Below, piece after piece: positions 1 through 8,306 of a DNA stretch of 23,957 nt (the stretch's first letter is position 1; each line of letters opens with the position of its first letter). Below the pieces are notes generated by a model that ran no database searches, was not told the DNA's origin, and was given only the letters and a program-made list of their open reading frames with translations. The translations under genes and the position numbers were made by a program. This DNA comes from Rhodoferax sp. (GTDB taxonomy: Bacteria; Pseudomonadota; Gammaproteobacteria; Burkholderiales; Burkholderiaceae_C): the NCBI GenBank assembly GCA_028711355.1, contig JAQTSL010000016.1, forward strand, positions 1-23,957, read 5' to 3'.

Positions 1-497
1 TGAATGCACGCGTGCTGCGCGACGGCAATTGCGTCTATACCGCCATGGCCATGAACGACGTGGTGGTTAACCGTGGCGCCACCGCTGGCATGGTCGAATT
101 GCGGGTTGAGGTAGATGGCCATTTTGTCGCCAATCAACGCGCCGATGGACTGATCATTGCCACCCCCACTGGCTCGACGGCTTACTCGCTGTCTTCTGGC
201 GGGCCGTTGCTGCACCCATCGATTCCGGGCTGGGTGATGGTGCCAATTGCCCCGCATACCCTGTCCAACCGGCCAATCGTGCTGGCCAACAGCTCGCACA
301 TTGCCATCGAGATCGTTGCTGGGCGCGACGCCAGCGCCAGTTTTGATATGCAATCGCTGGCCTCACTGCTGCACGGCGACCGCATTGAGGTGACTCGGTC
401 TGAGCACCATGTGCGGTTTTTGCATCCGCGCGGCTGGTCTTACTTTGACACGCTGCGTGAAAAGCTGCACTGGAACGAAGGAGTGTCGCCGACGTGA
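1..497 (+). CDS. nadK: NAD kinase, C-terminal part (5' end outside window)
   Basis: NAD kinase uses ATP (or polyphosphate in some homologues) to phosphorylate NAD to NADP in the cytoplasm. The open frame runs in from the window edge (first full codon at 3), so the N-terminal GGDGT motif is not visible. Seen here are the family signatures AMNDVVVNRG and ATPTGSTAYSLSSGGP, followed by the HTLSNRPIVL segment of the C-terminal beta-rich domain; these are typical of bacterial NadK. About 165 residues are present, roughly the last 55% of a normal protein. Its TGA stop overlaps the GTG start of recN (GTGA at 494-497), so the two are probably translationally coupled. The nadK-recN order is common in proteobacteria. 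The identification is firm; only the start is missing. Confidence 0.95.
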   Translation, partial: NARVLRDGNCVYTAMAMNDVVVNRGATAGMVELRVEVDGHFVANQRADGLIIATPTGSTAYSLSSGGPLLHPSIPGWVMVPIAPHTLSNRPIVLANSSHIAIEIVAGRDASASFDMQSLASLLHGDRIEVTRSEHHVRFLHPRGWSYFDTLREKLHWNEGVSPT

Positions 498-2155
498 GCC
501 TCAAACGCATTGTTCTGCGTGATTTCGTCATCGTGCACGAGCTGGAGCTAAATCTGGCCGACGGCTTTACCGTATTGACCGGCGAGACCGGCGCGGGCAA
601 GTCGATCCTGATCGACGCACTGCAACTGGCCACCGGCGGGCGCGCTGACGTTGACTTGATCCGTGACGGCGCCAGTCGCACCGAAGTCAGCGCTGAGTTT
701 GACAACACCCCTGCGGCTCTTGCCTGGCTACAGGCGGGCGGCTTTGACGCCGACACAACGCTGATGCTACGCCGCACGATCGACTTGCAGGGCAAAAGCC
801 GCGCCTGGATCAACGGTAGCGCCGCCACCGTCACCCAGTTGCGCGCTGTGGGCGAACAACTGCTGGACATTCACGGCCAGCACGCCTGGCAAAGCCTGAC
901 GCGCCCAGAGACCGTGCGGGCGCTGCTGGACGCCTACGCCAAAGCCTCAACGCAACCGGTGACCGCAGCGTGGCAGCAGTGGCAGCAGGCCCAGGTGCAA
1001 CTTGCCCAGGCACAAGCCTCACAAGACGCGTTGCAGGGCGAGCGCGAACGCCTGTTATGGCAAATTGGCGAGTTGGGCAAGCTTGCACCCGGTGCCGATG
1101 AATGGCAAACACTGAACACTGAGCACACACGGCTGTCCAATGCACAGGCTTTGCTTGACGCCGCGCAAGCCGCGCTGATAGCGCTGGACGGCGATCAGAT
1201 CAGCGCCTGTTCCCAGCTTGGCGCGGGGCTCAAAGCACTTCAAAAACAAGAGCACATCGAGCTTGTTTTTAAAGCGCTGGCAGATGTTTTGTCTGTTAGC
1301 CAAGCGCAACTTCAAGACACCGTGCATACGCTGCGTAGCTACCTGCACAAGACCGAGCTGGACCCCGACCGACTGCAAACGCTGGACCAACGAATGGCGC
1401 TGTGGCTGTCACTGGCACGCCGCTACCAGCGTCCACCTGACCAGTTGCCCGCTCTGCTGGCCAGTTGGCAGCAGCAGTTGCAGGCGCTCGACGGCGCCAG
1501 TGATCTACCGGTGCTGCAAGTCAACATCGCTGGCGCCTGGCAACGCTATCAGGCGCTAGCGGCCACGTTGACCAAAGTGCGGCGGGCTGCGGCACCACGG
1601 CTGGCGCAGACCATCACCGAGGTGATGCAGGGACTGGGTATGCCCGGGGGTCAGTTTCAGGTGCAGCTAGAAGAAACCCCCGAGCCGATGCAATTCGGCC
1701 AGGAAGACGTGCGTTTTTTGGTGGCAGGCCACGCCGGCAGCGCACCCCGTGCGGTTGCCAAAGTTGCCTCGGGCGGCGAACTGTCTCGCTTGGCGCTGGC
1801 GATTGCCGTCACTACCAGCCGTCTGGGCACGGCGCAAACGCTGATTTTTGACGAGGTTGATTCCGGTATTGGCGGCGCAGTGGCAGCAACCGTCGGACGC
1901 CTGATGCACCAGCTTGGCTGCGACCGCCAGGTACTGGCGGTGACGCATCTGCCGCAGGTGGCAGCGTGTGCCGACCAGCACTGGGTGGTCAGCAAGCAGT
2001 TGCAGGGGCCATCAACGATTAGCTCAGTGGCAGTAGCAACCGGCGAGCAGCGCGTCGGCGAACTGGCGCGTATGCTGGCGGGCGAGCGGGTGCTGGCCAG
2101 TACGCTGGTGCACGCGCGTGATCTGCTGCAAGCACAGACAATTGGCAAGGACTGA
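494..2155 (+). CDS. recN: DNA repair protein RecN (SMC-like ATPase)
   Basis: RecN is a cytoplasmic SMC-like ATPase that acts early in recombinational repair of double-strand breaks. The 553-residue protein has a Walker A motif GETGAGKS at about residues 30-37, an ABC signature VASGGELSRLALA near 423-436 and a Walker B/D-loop region TLIFDEVDSGIGG near 449-461. The Gln/Ala/Leu-rich middle fits the expected coiled-coil arms, and the length matches the family. The start is GTG at 494, overlapping the nadK stop; the N-terminus MSLKRIVLRDFVIV aligns well with known RecN starts. It ends one base before the rapZ ATG. I saw no LexA-type SOS box, which could lie outside the window since the gene is probably read through from nadK. 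Confidence 0.97.
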   Translation: MSLKRIVLRDFVIVHELELNLADGFTVLTGETGAGKSILIDALQLATGGRADVDLIRDGASRTEVSAEFDNTPAALAWLQAGGFDADTTLMLRRTIDLQGKSRAWINGSAATVTQLRAVGEQLLDIHGQHAWQSLTRPETVRALLDAYAKASTQPVTAAWQQWQQAQVQLAQAQASQDALQGERERLLWQIGELGKLAPGADEWQTLNTEHTRLSNAQALLDAAQAALIALDGDQISACSQLGAGLKALQKQEHIELVFKALADVLSVSQAQLQDTVHTLRSYLHKTELDPDRLQTLDQRMALWLSLARRYQRPPDQLPALLASWQQQLQALDGASDLPVLQVNIAGAWQRYQALAATLTKVRRAAAPRLAQTITEVMQGLGMPGGQFQVQLEETPEPMQFGQEDVRFLVAGHAGSAPRAVAKVASGGELSRLALAIAVTTSRLGTAQTLIFDEVDSGIGGAVAATVGRLMHQLGCDRQVLAVTHLPQVAACADQHWVVSKQLQGPSTISSVAVATGEQRVGELARMLAGERVLASTLVHARDLLQAQTIGKD

Positions 2156-2156
2156 T

Positions 2157-3047
2157 ATGTCCACCGAAAAAAAAGACGTGCACATCGTTTTGATCACCGG
2201 TATGTCGGGCTCCGGCAAGTCGGTGGCGCTGCATGCGCTGGAAGACCTGGGTTTTTACTGTGTCGATAACTTGCCACCAGAACTGCTGCTGGCGTTGGTC
2301 AAACTCGAACGCAGCAATGCTGCCAGACCGCTGGCGATTGCGATCGACGTGCGCAGTGCCGGGTCACTGCCGCTGCTGCCGCAACAGTTGCAACAGCTCA
2401 AGGACCAGGGTTACCAGGTCGATTCGATCTTTCTGGATGCCGCTACCGACACGCTGATCCGGCGTTTTTCTGAGACCAGACGACGCCATCCGTTGTCACA
2501 GCGTGTGCCAAACAACACCTCCACGGACCAGCGCCACGACCTCAACGAGGCGATCGAACTGGAACGTGCGCTGTTAAGCGATTTGCGAATGGATTCGCAT
2601 GTGATCGACTCCAGCATGATCCGGCCAACCCAGTTACAAAGTTACGTCAAAACTTTTGTCGGGGCCCCCAAAGAGCAGTTGACGCTGGTGTTTGAGTCGT
2701 TTGCCTTTAAGCGCGGCCTGCCCAGCGACGCTGATTTTGTGTTCGATGTGCGTATGTTGCCTAACCCCTACTACGAGCCCGAATTGCAGCGTCTGACCGG
2801 GCGCGACACCCCGGTGATCGACTTTTTACAGCAGCAACCGCAAGTGCAACGTATGTTGCAGCAAATCCAGACTTTTCTGCGCGACTGGTTAAAGGCCCTG
2901 TCACAAAACCACCGCAGCTACGTCACCGTGGCTATTGGGTGCACCGGCGGGCAACACCGCTCGGTCTATTTTGTCGAGCAACTCAGCCACACGTTTGAGC
3001 AAGAGTGGGCCACCCTCAAGCGTCACCGCGAAATTGGCGCCACTTGA
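2157..3047 (+). CDS. rapZ: RNase adapter protein RapZ (YvcJ family nucleotide-binding protein)
   Basis: RapZ-family proteins are P-loop nucleotide-binding proteins. In E. coli RapZ presents the small RNA GlmZ to RNase E and so tunes glucosamine-6-phosphate synthase; the role in betaproteobacteria is less certain. The ATG at 2157 follows the recN stop by one base and has GGCAAGGA upstream; a longer in-frame extension into recN is unlikely. The 296-residue product has Walker A GMSGSGKS at 15-22, the family stretch LGFYCVDNLPPELL, the SETRRRHPL region, and the C-terminal GCTGGQHRS signature of the RNA-binding domain. The last 25 bp overlap the 3' end of the convergent mutY. Many betaproteobacteria carry hprK/ptsN next to rapZ; here recN lies upstream and mutY opposes it. 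Confidence 0.95.
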   Translation: MSTEKKDVHIVLITGMSGSGKSVALHALEDLGFYCVDNLPPELLLALVKLERSNAARPLAIAIDVRSAGSLPLLPQQLQQLKDQGYQVDSIFLDAATDTLIRRFSETRRRHPLSQRVPNNTSTDQRHDLNEAIELERALLSDLRMDSHVIDSSMIRPTQLQSYVKTFVGAPKEQLTLVFESFAFKRGLPSDADFVFDVRMLPNPYYEPELQRLTGRDTPVIDFLQQQPQVQRMLQQIQTFLRDWLKALSQNHRSYVTVAIGCTGGQHRSVYFVEQLSHTFEQEWATLKRHREIGAT

Positions 3048-4084
3048 GCCCCCAGCAGCGTTCGCACCGGGGCCGGCAGGCCCAGCGTGGGCCAGCGCGC
3101 CGCAGCTACCCAGTCACCCGGGCAATCCGGCACCTCGCGCTCAGACAACATCACCTGCGCCGGGTAAAGGTACAAATCCTTGTGCGTCAGTACATGCTTA
3201 AAAGATGGCAATTCATCAATGGCTTGGCGCGCGCGCTCGGGCAAGGCCGTTAGCAACGCTTGCCGGTCATCGAACAGCGGCAAACAGTACAGCCCGGCCC
3301 AAACACCCGGTATCGGTCGTTGACTGAGCCAGACCGCACCTTGCGGCGTTTGCGCGCACAGCAGCCAAACGATTTGTGCGCTGCGTTTGAGCTTGCGTGT
3401 CTTGACCGGATATCGCTGCGGGCATTGCTGCGCAGCGGCCCGGCAATCACTGCGCAGCGGACAGTCAGCGCAGCGCGGCTGCTGCGCGGTGCAAACGGTA
3501 GCCCCCAGGTCCATCACCGCCTGCGAGTAACGCGGCATGGATCGCTGCAAATCCGACTGTGGTAGCAAGTCGCTGGCATACTGCAACAGGGTGCGTTCAT
3601 TGGAAGCCTGCGCCAGATCCGCATCAAACCCTAGGTAGCGTGTCAAGACCCGCTTGACGTTGCCGTCCAGAATCGCCACGCGTTCGCCAAAACAGATTGA
3701 CGCCACCGCTGCCGCAGTAGAAGACCCGATGCCAGGCAGCGTTTGTAGTTGCGCTGCGGTACGCGGAAACACGCCGCCGTACTGCGTCACCACCTGCTGC
3801 GCACACTGGTGCAGGTTGCGTGCCCGGCTGTAATAGCCAAGACCGCTCCACAACGCCAGCACGTCGTCCTGCGGTGCTTGCGCCAAGCTCTGCACATCAG
3901 GAAAGCGGGCCAGAAACCGCTCGAAATAGGGCCGTACCGTTGTCACCTGGGTCTGCTGCAACATGATCTCGGACAGCCACACACGGTACGCATCACGCGT
4001 GCCCTGCCAAGGCAGGTTGTGACGCCCGTGACGCTGTTGCCAGCGGATCAACGTTAGCGCAAACCCGGCGCCACCAGCGTCCAT
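3023..4084 (-). CDS. mutY: A/G-specific adenine DNA glycosylase MutY
   Basis: MutY removes adenine mispaired with 8-oxoguanine or guanine. Numbered from the ATG at 4084 (353 residues, near the E. coli 350), the protein shows catalytic Glu39 in VWLSEIMLQQTQV, the helix-hairpin-helix LPGIGSSTAAAV at 116-127, catalytic Asp140 in ILDGNVKRVL, and a [4Fe-4S] loop with Cys198, 205, 208 and 214 (spacing 6-2-5). A C-terminal NUDIX-like 8-oxoG recognition domain follows. Upstream in frame, AAGGAG precedes TTG codons, so translation may begin at TTG 4108 and add eight residues; the ATG itself has only a weak ribosome site. mutM lies just upstream on the same strand, so both GO-system glycosylases are probably co-transcribed. 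The 3' end overlaps rapZ by 25 bp. Confidence 0.95.
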   Translation of the reverse strand: MDAGGAGFALTLIRWQQRHGRHNLPWQGTRDAYRVWLSEIMLQQTQVTTVRPYFERFLARFPDVQSLAQAPQDDVLALWSGLGYYSRARNLHQCAQQVVTQYGGVFPRTAAQLQTLPGIGSSTAAAVASICFGERVAILDGNVKRVLTRYLGFDADLAQASNERTLLQYASDLLPQSDLQRSMPRYSQAVMDLGATVCTAQQPRCADCPLRSDCRAAAQQCPQRYPVKTRKLKRSAQIVWLLCAQTPQGAVWLSQRPIPGVWAGLYCLPLFDDRQALLTALPERARQAIDELPSFKHVLTHKDLYLYPAQVMLSEREVPDCPGDWVAAARWPTLGLPAPVRTLLGAQVAPISR

Positions 4085-4125
4085 CTCAGATGCTTTCTCT
4101 TGAACCAACAAAAACTCCTTGCGGT

Positions 4126-4941
4126 TCAGGTCTTCTGACAAACCGGACAATAAAACGACGAGCGCTGCCCCTGACGGATCAGCCTGATCGGAGTGCCGCA
4201 GGCGTGACACGGCAGGCCCGCACGACCATAAACCATTGCCTCAAGCTGAAAATGACCATTGGTACCGTCAGCACTCGAGAAATCACGCAAAGTACTACCA
4301 CCCTGCTCGATCGCGCGCGTCAGCACCTGGCCAATCGCACCATGCAGGCGTTGCACGCGACGACGGCTGAGCCGGTCGGCCAGCGTGGTCGGCCGGATGC
4401 CGGCTAAAAACAGGCTTTCTGAGGCGTAAATATTGCCAACCCCAACCACCAGGTCCCCCGCTAGCAGGACTTGCTTGATGGCGGCGCTGCGCCGCCTGAG
4501 GCCTTGATAAAAAACTTCGGGCTCAAATTGATCCGACAATGGCTCCACGCCCAACTTTCCCAGCAATTTTTCAGCCAGCGGTGACGCCAACGTCGGTACA
4601 TAGACAACCGCACCGAAACGCCTTGGGTCATTCAAACGCAAGGTCCCACGCGTTGTCACTAGGTCAAAATGGTCATGCGCGCCGGCTGCCGGCAAGTGTC
4701 GCGAAAACCGCAGACTACCCGACATTCCCAAATGCAGCAGCAGCCAGCCCTGATCCAGCTCTAGCAGCAGGTACTTGCCGCGTCGTCCCACCGAGGCGAC
4801 GCGACGCCCCACCAGTTGATCGGGTTCGCACCCGATGGGCCAGCGCAACGGCTTGCCCAGACGGATCGACCGTATGCTGGCGGCTTCGATGGCTTTGGCA
4901 AAACTGCGGCGGGTAACTTCAACTTCGGGTAATTCAGGCAT
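4126..4941 (-). CDS. mutM: Formamidopyrimidine-DNA glycosylase (Fpg/MutM)
   Basis: This bifunctional glycosylase/AP lyase excises 8-oxoguanine and formamidopyrimidines. The 271-residue protein begins MPELPEVEVTRR, with the N-terminal proline nucleophile (Pro2) and Glu3 exposed after Met removal. The RRGKYLLLEL segment carries the conserved catalytic lysine, and a C-terminal zinc finger has Cys245, 248, 265 and 268 (CX2C-X16-CX2C). The helix-two-turn-helix region with VGNIYASESLF is also present. It is the first gene of a mutM-mutY pair, with 41 bp between them, and is divergent from the exported TPR gene across only 40 bp, so promoters for both must be squeezed into or overlap this short gap. 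Nothing is missing; the identification is secure. Confidence 0.97.
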   Translation of the reverse strand: MPELPEVEVTRRSFAKAIEAASIRSIRLGKPLRWPIGCEPDQLVGRRVASVGRRGKYLLLELDQGWLLLHLGMSGSLRFSRHLPAAGAHDHFDLVTTRGTLRLNDPRRFGAVVYVPTLASPLAEKLLGKLGVEPLSDQFEPEVFYQGLRRRSAAIKQVLLAGDLVVGVGNIYASESLFLAGIRPTTLADRLSRRRVQRLHGAIGQVLTRAIEQGGSTLRDFSSADGTNGHFQLEAMVYGRAGLPCHACGTPIRLIRQGQRSSFYCPVCQKT

Positions 4942-4981
4942 AAACCTCGGCTCGTGAATCTGCTTCGATTATTATGGCTGT

Positions 4982-6730
4982 ATGCGTGTTTTCCCCCTCT
5001 TCCTCTGGTTGATCCTTTCCTTCTTATCCGGGCTTGCAGTGGCGCAAGCACGACCCGATACCAGCGCCACAAGCGAAAGTGGCACGGCCAAGGCGTCGGC
5101 GCTGGACGCGCCGCTGCTCTACCAGATTCTGCTGGGGGAGCTCAGCGCACGCGACCAGCAGCCGGGCGAGGCGTTTTCCATCATGTTCGATGCAGCAAGC
5201 AAAACCCACGACCCTGCGCTATACCGCCGTACCGTCCAGATTGCCTTGCAGGCGCGCTCTGGCGAATCTGCCTTGCAGGCTGCCAAGGCCTGGTCGCAGG
5301 TCTTGCCAGCTTCGCGTGAGGCCAATCACTTCGTGCTACAGATTTTGTTAGCACTCAATCGGGTTACGGACACGCTGGAACCGCTCACTAAAGAGCTTGC
5401 CCTGACGCCTGCTGCCGATCGAGTTGAACTGATCTGGTCGATACCAGGCCTTTACGAGCGTGCCCATGACAAGCCAGCGGTCGTCACGGTCGTGCAGAAA
5501 GCGCTGACCCAGTCCCTCAAACAGCCAGACCACGCCGCCACCGCATGGGCCGCGATGGGTCGCCTGTGGCAAAGTGCTGGTAAGACCCAGCAAGCGCTCG
5601 ATGCAGCGCAGAAGGCACAAGCGATCAACCTGCGATCAGAGCATCCGGCTTTGCTGGCCTTGTCCTTGATGACAGAAGGCACACCGCAGGCGCAAGCGCT
5701 GATTGGCAAGCACCTGCCCTACGCCCGGCCAGAATTTCGCATGGCTTACGTGAAAACCTTGGTCAACGCCAAGCGTGAAGAAGACGCCATGGCACAACTG
5801 TTGGAAATGCAGGTTCGCGCAGCAGATTACGCCGACACCTGGTTAGTCAGTGGTGCGTTGGCGTTGCAACGGGGACAACTGGAGTTGGCTGAACAACATC
5901 TGCAACGCTACCTCACCATGACGCAACTGGCTGCATCTGGCAAGGTCACTGCTGAAATAAGGCGTGGCCGCTCTCAGGCATTTCTGGCCATGGCACAAAT
6001 TTCACAACTTCGAAAAAATCTTGGTGATGCGCAACGATGGTTAGAAAAAGTGGATAACCCGGACGACTTATTAAGGGCGCAACTGCGGCGCGCCTCAATG
6101 ATCGCACAGGAGGGGCGTCTTGACCAGGCGGTTGAGCTCATCCGCAGCCAACCCGAGCGTTCTGAAGCCGACGCCAGGCTCAAGCGCTCGGCCGAGGTCC
6201 AATTGCTGCGCGAGCAACACCAGCTCAGTCGCGCGCGTGCGACCCTGCAGGCCTTCATCGCCCAATTCCCGGACGAGTCCGACCTGCTTTATGACCTGGC
6301 CATGGTGTATGAAAAGCTGGGTGACCTACCCGAGATGGAACGTCTGCTGCGCGAGCTGATCGCCAGCCGTCCCGACGATCCGCACCCCTACAACGCGTTG
6401 GGCTATTCGTTGGCCGATCGGGGGCTGCGGTTGCCCGAAGCCATCGCCTTGATCACCAAGGCGCTGGAGCTGACACCCAAAGATCCGTTCATCACCGACA
6501 GTCTGGCCTGGGCCCACTTTCGCAGTGGCAACAAGAATGAGGCCCAGCGACTCTTGCAGCAAGCATTCAGGGATCGGCCAGATGCCGAGATCGCCGCGCA
6601 TCTGGGTGAGGTTCTATGGGACAGCGACCAGCGCAGCGAGGCTATTGACGTCTTCCGGCGCGGTGTTGCACTCAGCCCGGACAACGACACGCTCAAGGAA
6701 ACCATCCGCAGATTGCGCGTACCGCTGTGA
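4982..6730 (+). CDS. Exported tetratricopeptide-repeat protein
   Basis: This 582-residue protein starts MRVFPLFLWLILSFLSGLAVA, a typical Sec signal peptide with likely cleavage after about residue 21, so it should act in the periplasm or at the membrane. The mature part is largely helical. Clear TPR units occur towards the C-terminus (about residues 430-575), including DLLYDLAMVYEKLGDL, YNALGYSLADRG, SLAWAHFRSGNKNEAQRLL and LGEVLWDSDQRSEAI. It immediately precedes lolB, whose GTG start overlaps its TGA stop (GTGA at 6727-6730). A TPR protein in front of lolB is common in betaproteobacteria, which suggests but does not prove a role in envelope or lipoprotein assembly. No enzymatic motif was seen; a specific function is not assigned. 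Confidence 0.9.
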   Translation: MRVFPLFLWLILSFLSGLAVAQARPDTSATSESGTAKASALDAPLLYQILLGELSARDQQPGEAFSIMFDAASKTHDPALYRRTVQIALQARSGESALQAAKAWSQVLPASREANHFVLQILLALNRVTDTLEPLTKELALTPAADRVELIWSIPGLYERAHDKPAVVTVVQKALTQSLKQPDHAATAWAAMGRLWQSAGKTQQALDAAQKAQAINLRSEHPALLALSLMTEGTPQAQALIGKHLPYARPEFRMAYVKTLVNAKREEDAMAQLLEMQVRAADYADTWLVSGALALQRGQLELAEQHLQRYLTMTQLAASGKVTAEIRRGRSQAFLAMAQISQLRKNLGDAQRWLEKVDNPDDLLRAQLRRASMIAQEGRLDQAVELIRSQPERSEADARLKRSAEVQLLREQHQLSRARATLQAFIAQFPDESDLLYDLAMVYEKLGDLPEMERLLRELIASRPDDPHPYNALGYSLADRGLRLPEAIALITKALELTPKDPFITDSLAWAHFRSGNKNEAQRLLQQAFRDRPDAEIAAHLGEVLWDSDQRSEAIDVFRRGVALSPDNDTLKETIRRLRVPL

Positions 6731-7251
6731 TTTGCCGACGCTTCCTTGCCTTTGTTTGCGCTCTTTTTGCTATTTTTTTGGTAGCTGGCTGCGCTTATCT
6801 GCAAAGCTCGGACGGCCTCAAACATTCACATATTGAACACTGGAGTGGACGCCTCTCGGTGCGCACGCTGGGCGAGGCTGCACCAGCAGCCGGCTCGGCC
6901 ACAGCCTTCCAGGCGGCATTTGCGCTTGAAGGCAATGCGAAACAAGGTGAGCTGTTGTTTTTTACGCCGTTGGGCAGTACGGCAGCGTCGATCCGCTGGA
7001 CCCCCCAGGGTGCTGAATTGATTGCCCGCGGTGAAACACGTCAGTTTGGCGATTTACAGCAGCTCATCAACCAGGCCATTGGCACCGATCTGCCGGTTGC
7101 CGCGCTTTTTTTCTGGCTAAGCGGGCGTCCGCAGGACGTCGATGGCTGGCAAGCGGATCTTTCCAACATGAATCAAGGCAAAATGACGGCGCGCCGCAAC
7201 ACCCCTGAACCCGTCACCGAGTTGCGTCTGGTGCTGGACAGCGCACCTTAA
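6727..7251 (+). CDS. lolB: Outer-membrane lipoprotein LolB
   Basis: LolB is the outer-membrane receptor that takes lipoproteins from the periplasmic carrier LolA and inserts them into the outer membrane. The 174-residue product has a lipoprotein signal with lipobox VAGC, giving Cys22 as the lipidated residue; the following Ala is compatible with outer-membrane sorting. The mature domain has the family features WSGRLSVRT, FTPLGSTAASIRW and LPVAALFFWLSGRP. LolB sequences are poorly conserved, so position matters: it lies between a TPR gene and ispE, the usual lolB-ispE-prs arrangement. Translation starts at GTG 6727, overlapping the previous stop, which suggests coupled translation. Annotation as LolB is likely rather than certain from sequence alone, but the context strengthens it. 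Confidence 0.9.
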   Translation: MICRRFLAFVCALFAIFLVAGCAYLQSSDGLKHSHIEHWSGRLSVRTLGEAAPAAGSATAFQAAFALEGNAKQGELLFFTPLGSTAASIRWTPQGAELIARGETRQFGDLQQLINQAIGTDLPVAALFFWLSGRPQDVDGWQADLSNMNQGKMTARRNTPEPVTELRLVLDSAP

Positions 7252-7285
7252 ACGCCTGTCGCAACGTACTCATTGGCCTGTCTTC

Positions 7286-8122
7286 ATGAAATCCATCGTT
7301 GATGTTTTTGCGCCGGCCAAACTCAACCTGTTTCTGCACATCGTCGGACGCCGCGCTGACGGCTACCACTTGCTTGAATCGGTGTTCGCACTCATTGATT
7401 GGTGCGACACACTGCATTTTGAGGTGCGCAGCGACGGCGTGGTGAGCCGCGAAGACCTGACGCAACCGCTCCCGGCAAACGACTTGGTGGTACGTGCGGC
7501 GCGTGCACTTCAGAAGGCCAGCGCAACGTCACTGGGGGTGCATATCGGCATTGACAAACGCATCCCGTCCCAGGCTGGCCTGGGGGGCGGATCATCCGAC
7601 GCCGCCAGCACCCTGCTGGCGCTGAACCGCCTGTGGCATCTGAACTACAGTCTGGAGCAGTTGCAGGTTCTCGGTTTGACGTTGGGTGCCGATATCCCCT
7701 TTTTTCTGGGTGGACGCAACGCCTGGGTTTCGGGAATTGGTGAAAAAGTGCAACCCATGACGCTGCCAGACGCCAGATTTTTGGTAGTTAAGCCAGACGA
7801 AGGTCTCGCCACTGAGCGAATTTTTTCAGATCCAGACCTTAAAAGAGATACCCAACCCGCTATACTCTCAGGCTTTGTTGCGGACGCCATTGGCTACGGT
7901 CAAAACGATTTACAGCCGGTTGCCCGGCGCTTGTGCCCAGGAATTGATCAGGCCTTGATCTGGTTGTACCACCTGGGTCTGAGCGGCAGGATGACTGGCT
8001 CCGGAAGTGCGGTTTTTGCGCCGGTGCTGCCGGGTCTTGAACAGTCAGATGCGCCCAGAGGTATGCAGTGGAGGTTTTGCAACACCTTGTCGGCGCACCC
8101 ATTGCTTGGCTGGGCCGATTGA
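7286..8122 (+). CDS. ispE: 4-diphosphocytidyl-2-C-methyl-D-erythritol kinase IspE
   Basis: IspE is a GHMP-family kinase that phosphorylates the 2-hydroxyl of CDP-ME in the MEP pathway to isoprenoid precursors. The 278-residue protein has the N-terminal substrate-binding stretch PAKLNLFLHIVGRRADGYH (conserved Lys12), the glycine-rich ATP-binding GHMP motif PSQAGLGGGSSDAAS at 94-108, the GADIPFFLGG segment with a catalytic Asp, and the C-terminal MTGSGSAVFA loop. The length is typical. ATG 7286 lies 34 bp after lolB, so it is probably in the same transcript. A tRNA-Gln gene follows 44 bp downstream, a linkage that is conserved in related bacteria. Confidence 0.97.
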   Translation: MKSIVDVFAPAKLNLFLHIVGRRADGYHLLESVFALIDWCDTLHFEVRSDGVVSREDLTQPLPANDLVVRAARALQKASATSLGVHIGIDKRIPSQAGLGGGSSDAASTLLALNRLWHLNYSLEQLQVLGLTLGADIPFFLGGRNAWVSGIGEKVQPMTLPDARFLVVKPDEGLATERIFSDPDLKRDTQPAILSGFVADAIGYGQNDLQPVARRLCPGIDQALIWLYHLGLSGRMTGSGSAVFAPVLPGLEQSDAPRGMQWRFCNTLSAHPLLGWAD

Positions 8123-8166
8123 TTTTGATTTTTTGGTGTGTTCTGCCTTGCAGGACTCACCCGTGT

Positions 8167-8243
8167 AGGGGAGTCGCCAAGCTGGTTAAGGCACTGGATT
8201 TTGATTCCAGCATGCGAAGGTTCGAATCCTTCCTCCCCTGCCA
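8167..8243 (+). tRNA. tRNA-Gln (anticodon TTG)
   Basis: The 77-nt sequence folds as a complete cloverleaf. The acceptor stem AGGGGAG (8167-8173) pairs with CTCCCCT, followed by discriminator G and an encoded CCA. The D arm is GCC...GGC. The anticodon stem CTGGA/TCCAG (from 8194) encloses loop TTTTGAT with anticodon TTG at 8201-8203, which reads CAA (and CAG by wobble) for glutamine. A 5-nt variable loop and a T arm GAAGG-TTCGAAT-CCTTC complete it. It sits between ispE and prs in the same orientation and may be processed from the long transcript as well as having its own promoter; I did not see a convincing -35/-10 pair. Confidence 0.97.
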
Positions 8244-8306
8244 AATTGCCATGTGTGCCGACCTCGGACCAGTTAAAGCTTTTGCATCTATTTAGTTGGG
8301 ACATTC

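Noticed and set aside
154..870. Long open frame opposite nadK and recN
   Set aside because: It is the reverse-strand shadow of two conserved genes, rich in Ser/Arg/Ala/Pro as expected for antisense of GC-rich coding DNA.
8244..8306. Distinct prs promoter between tRNA-Gln and prs
   Set aside because: I could not find a -35/-10 pair with proper spacing that was better than background, so none is annotated.
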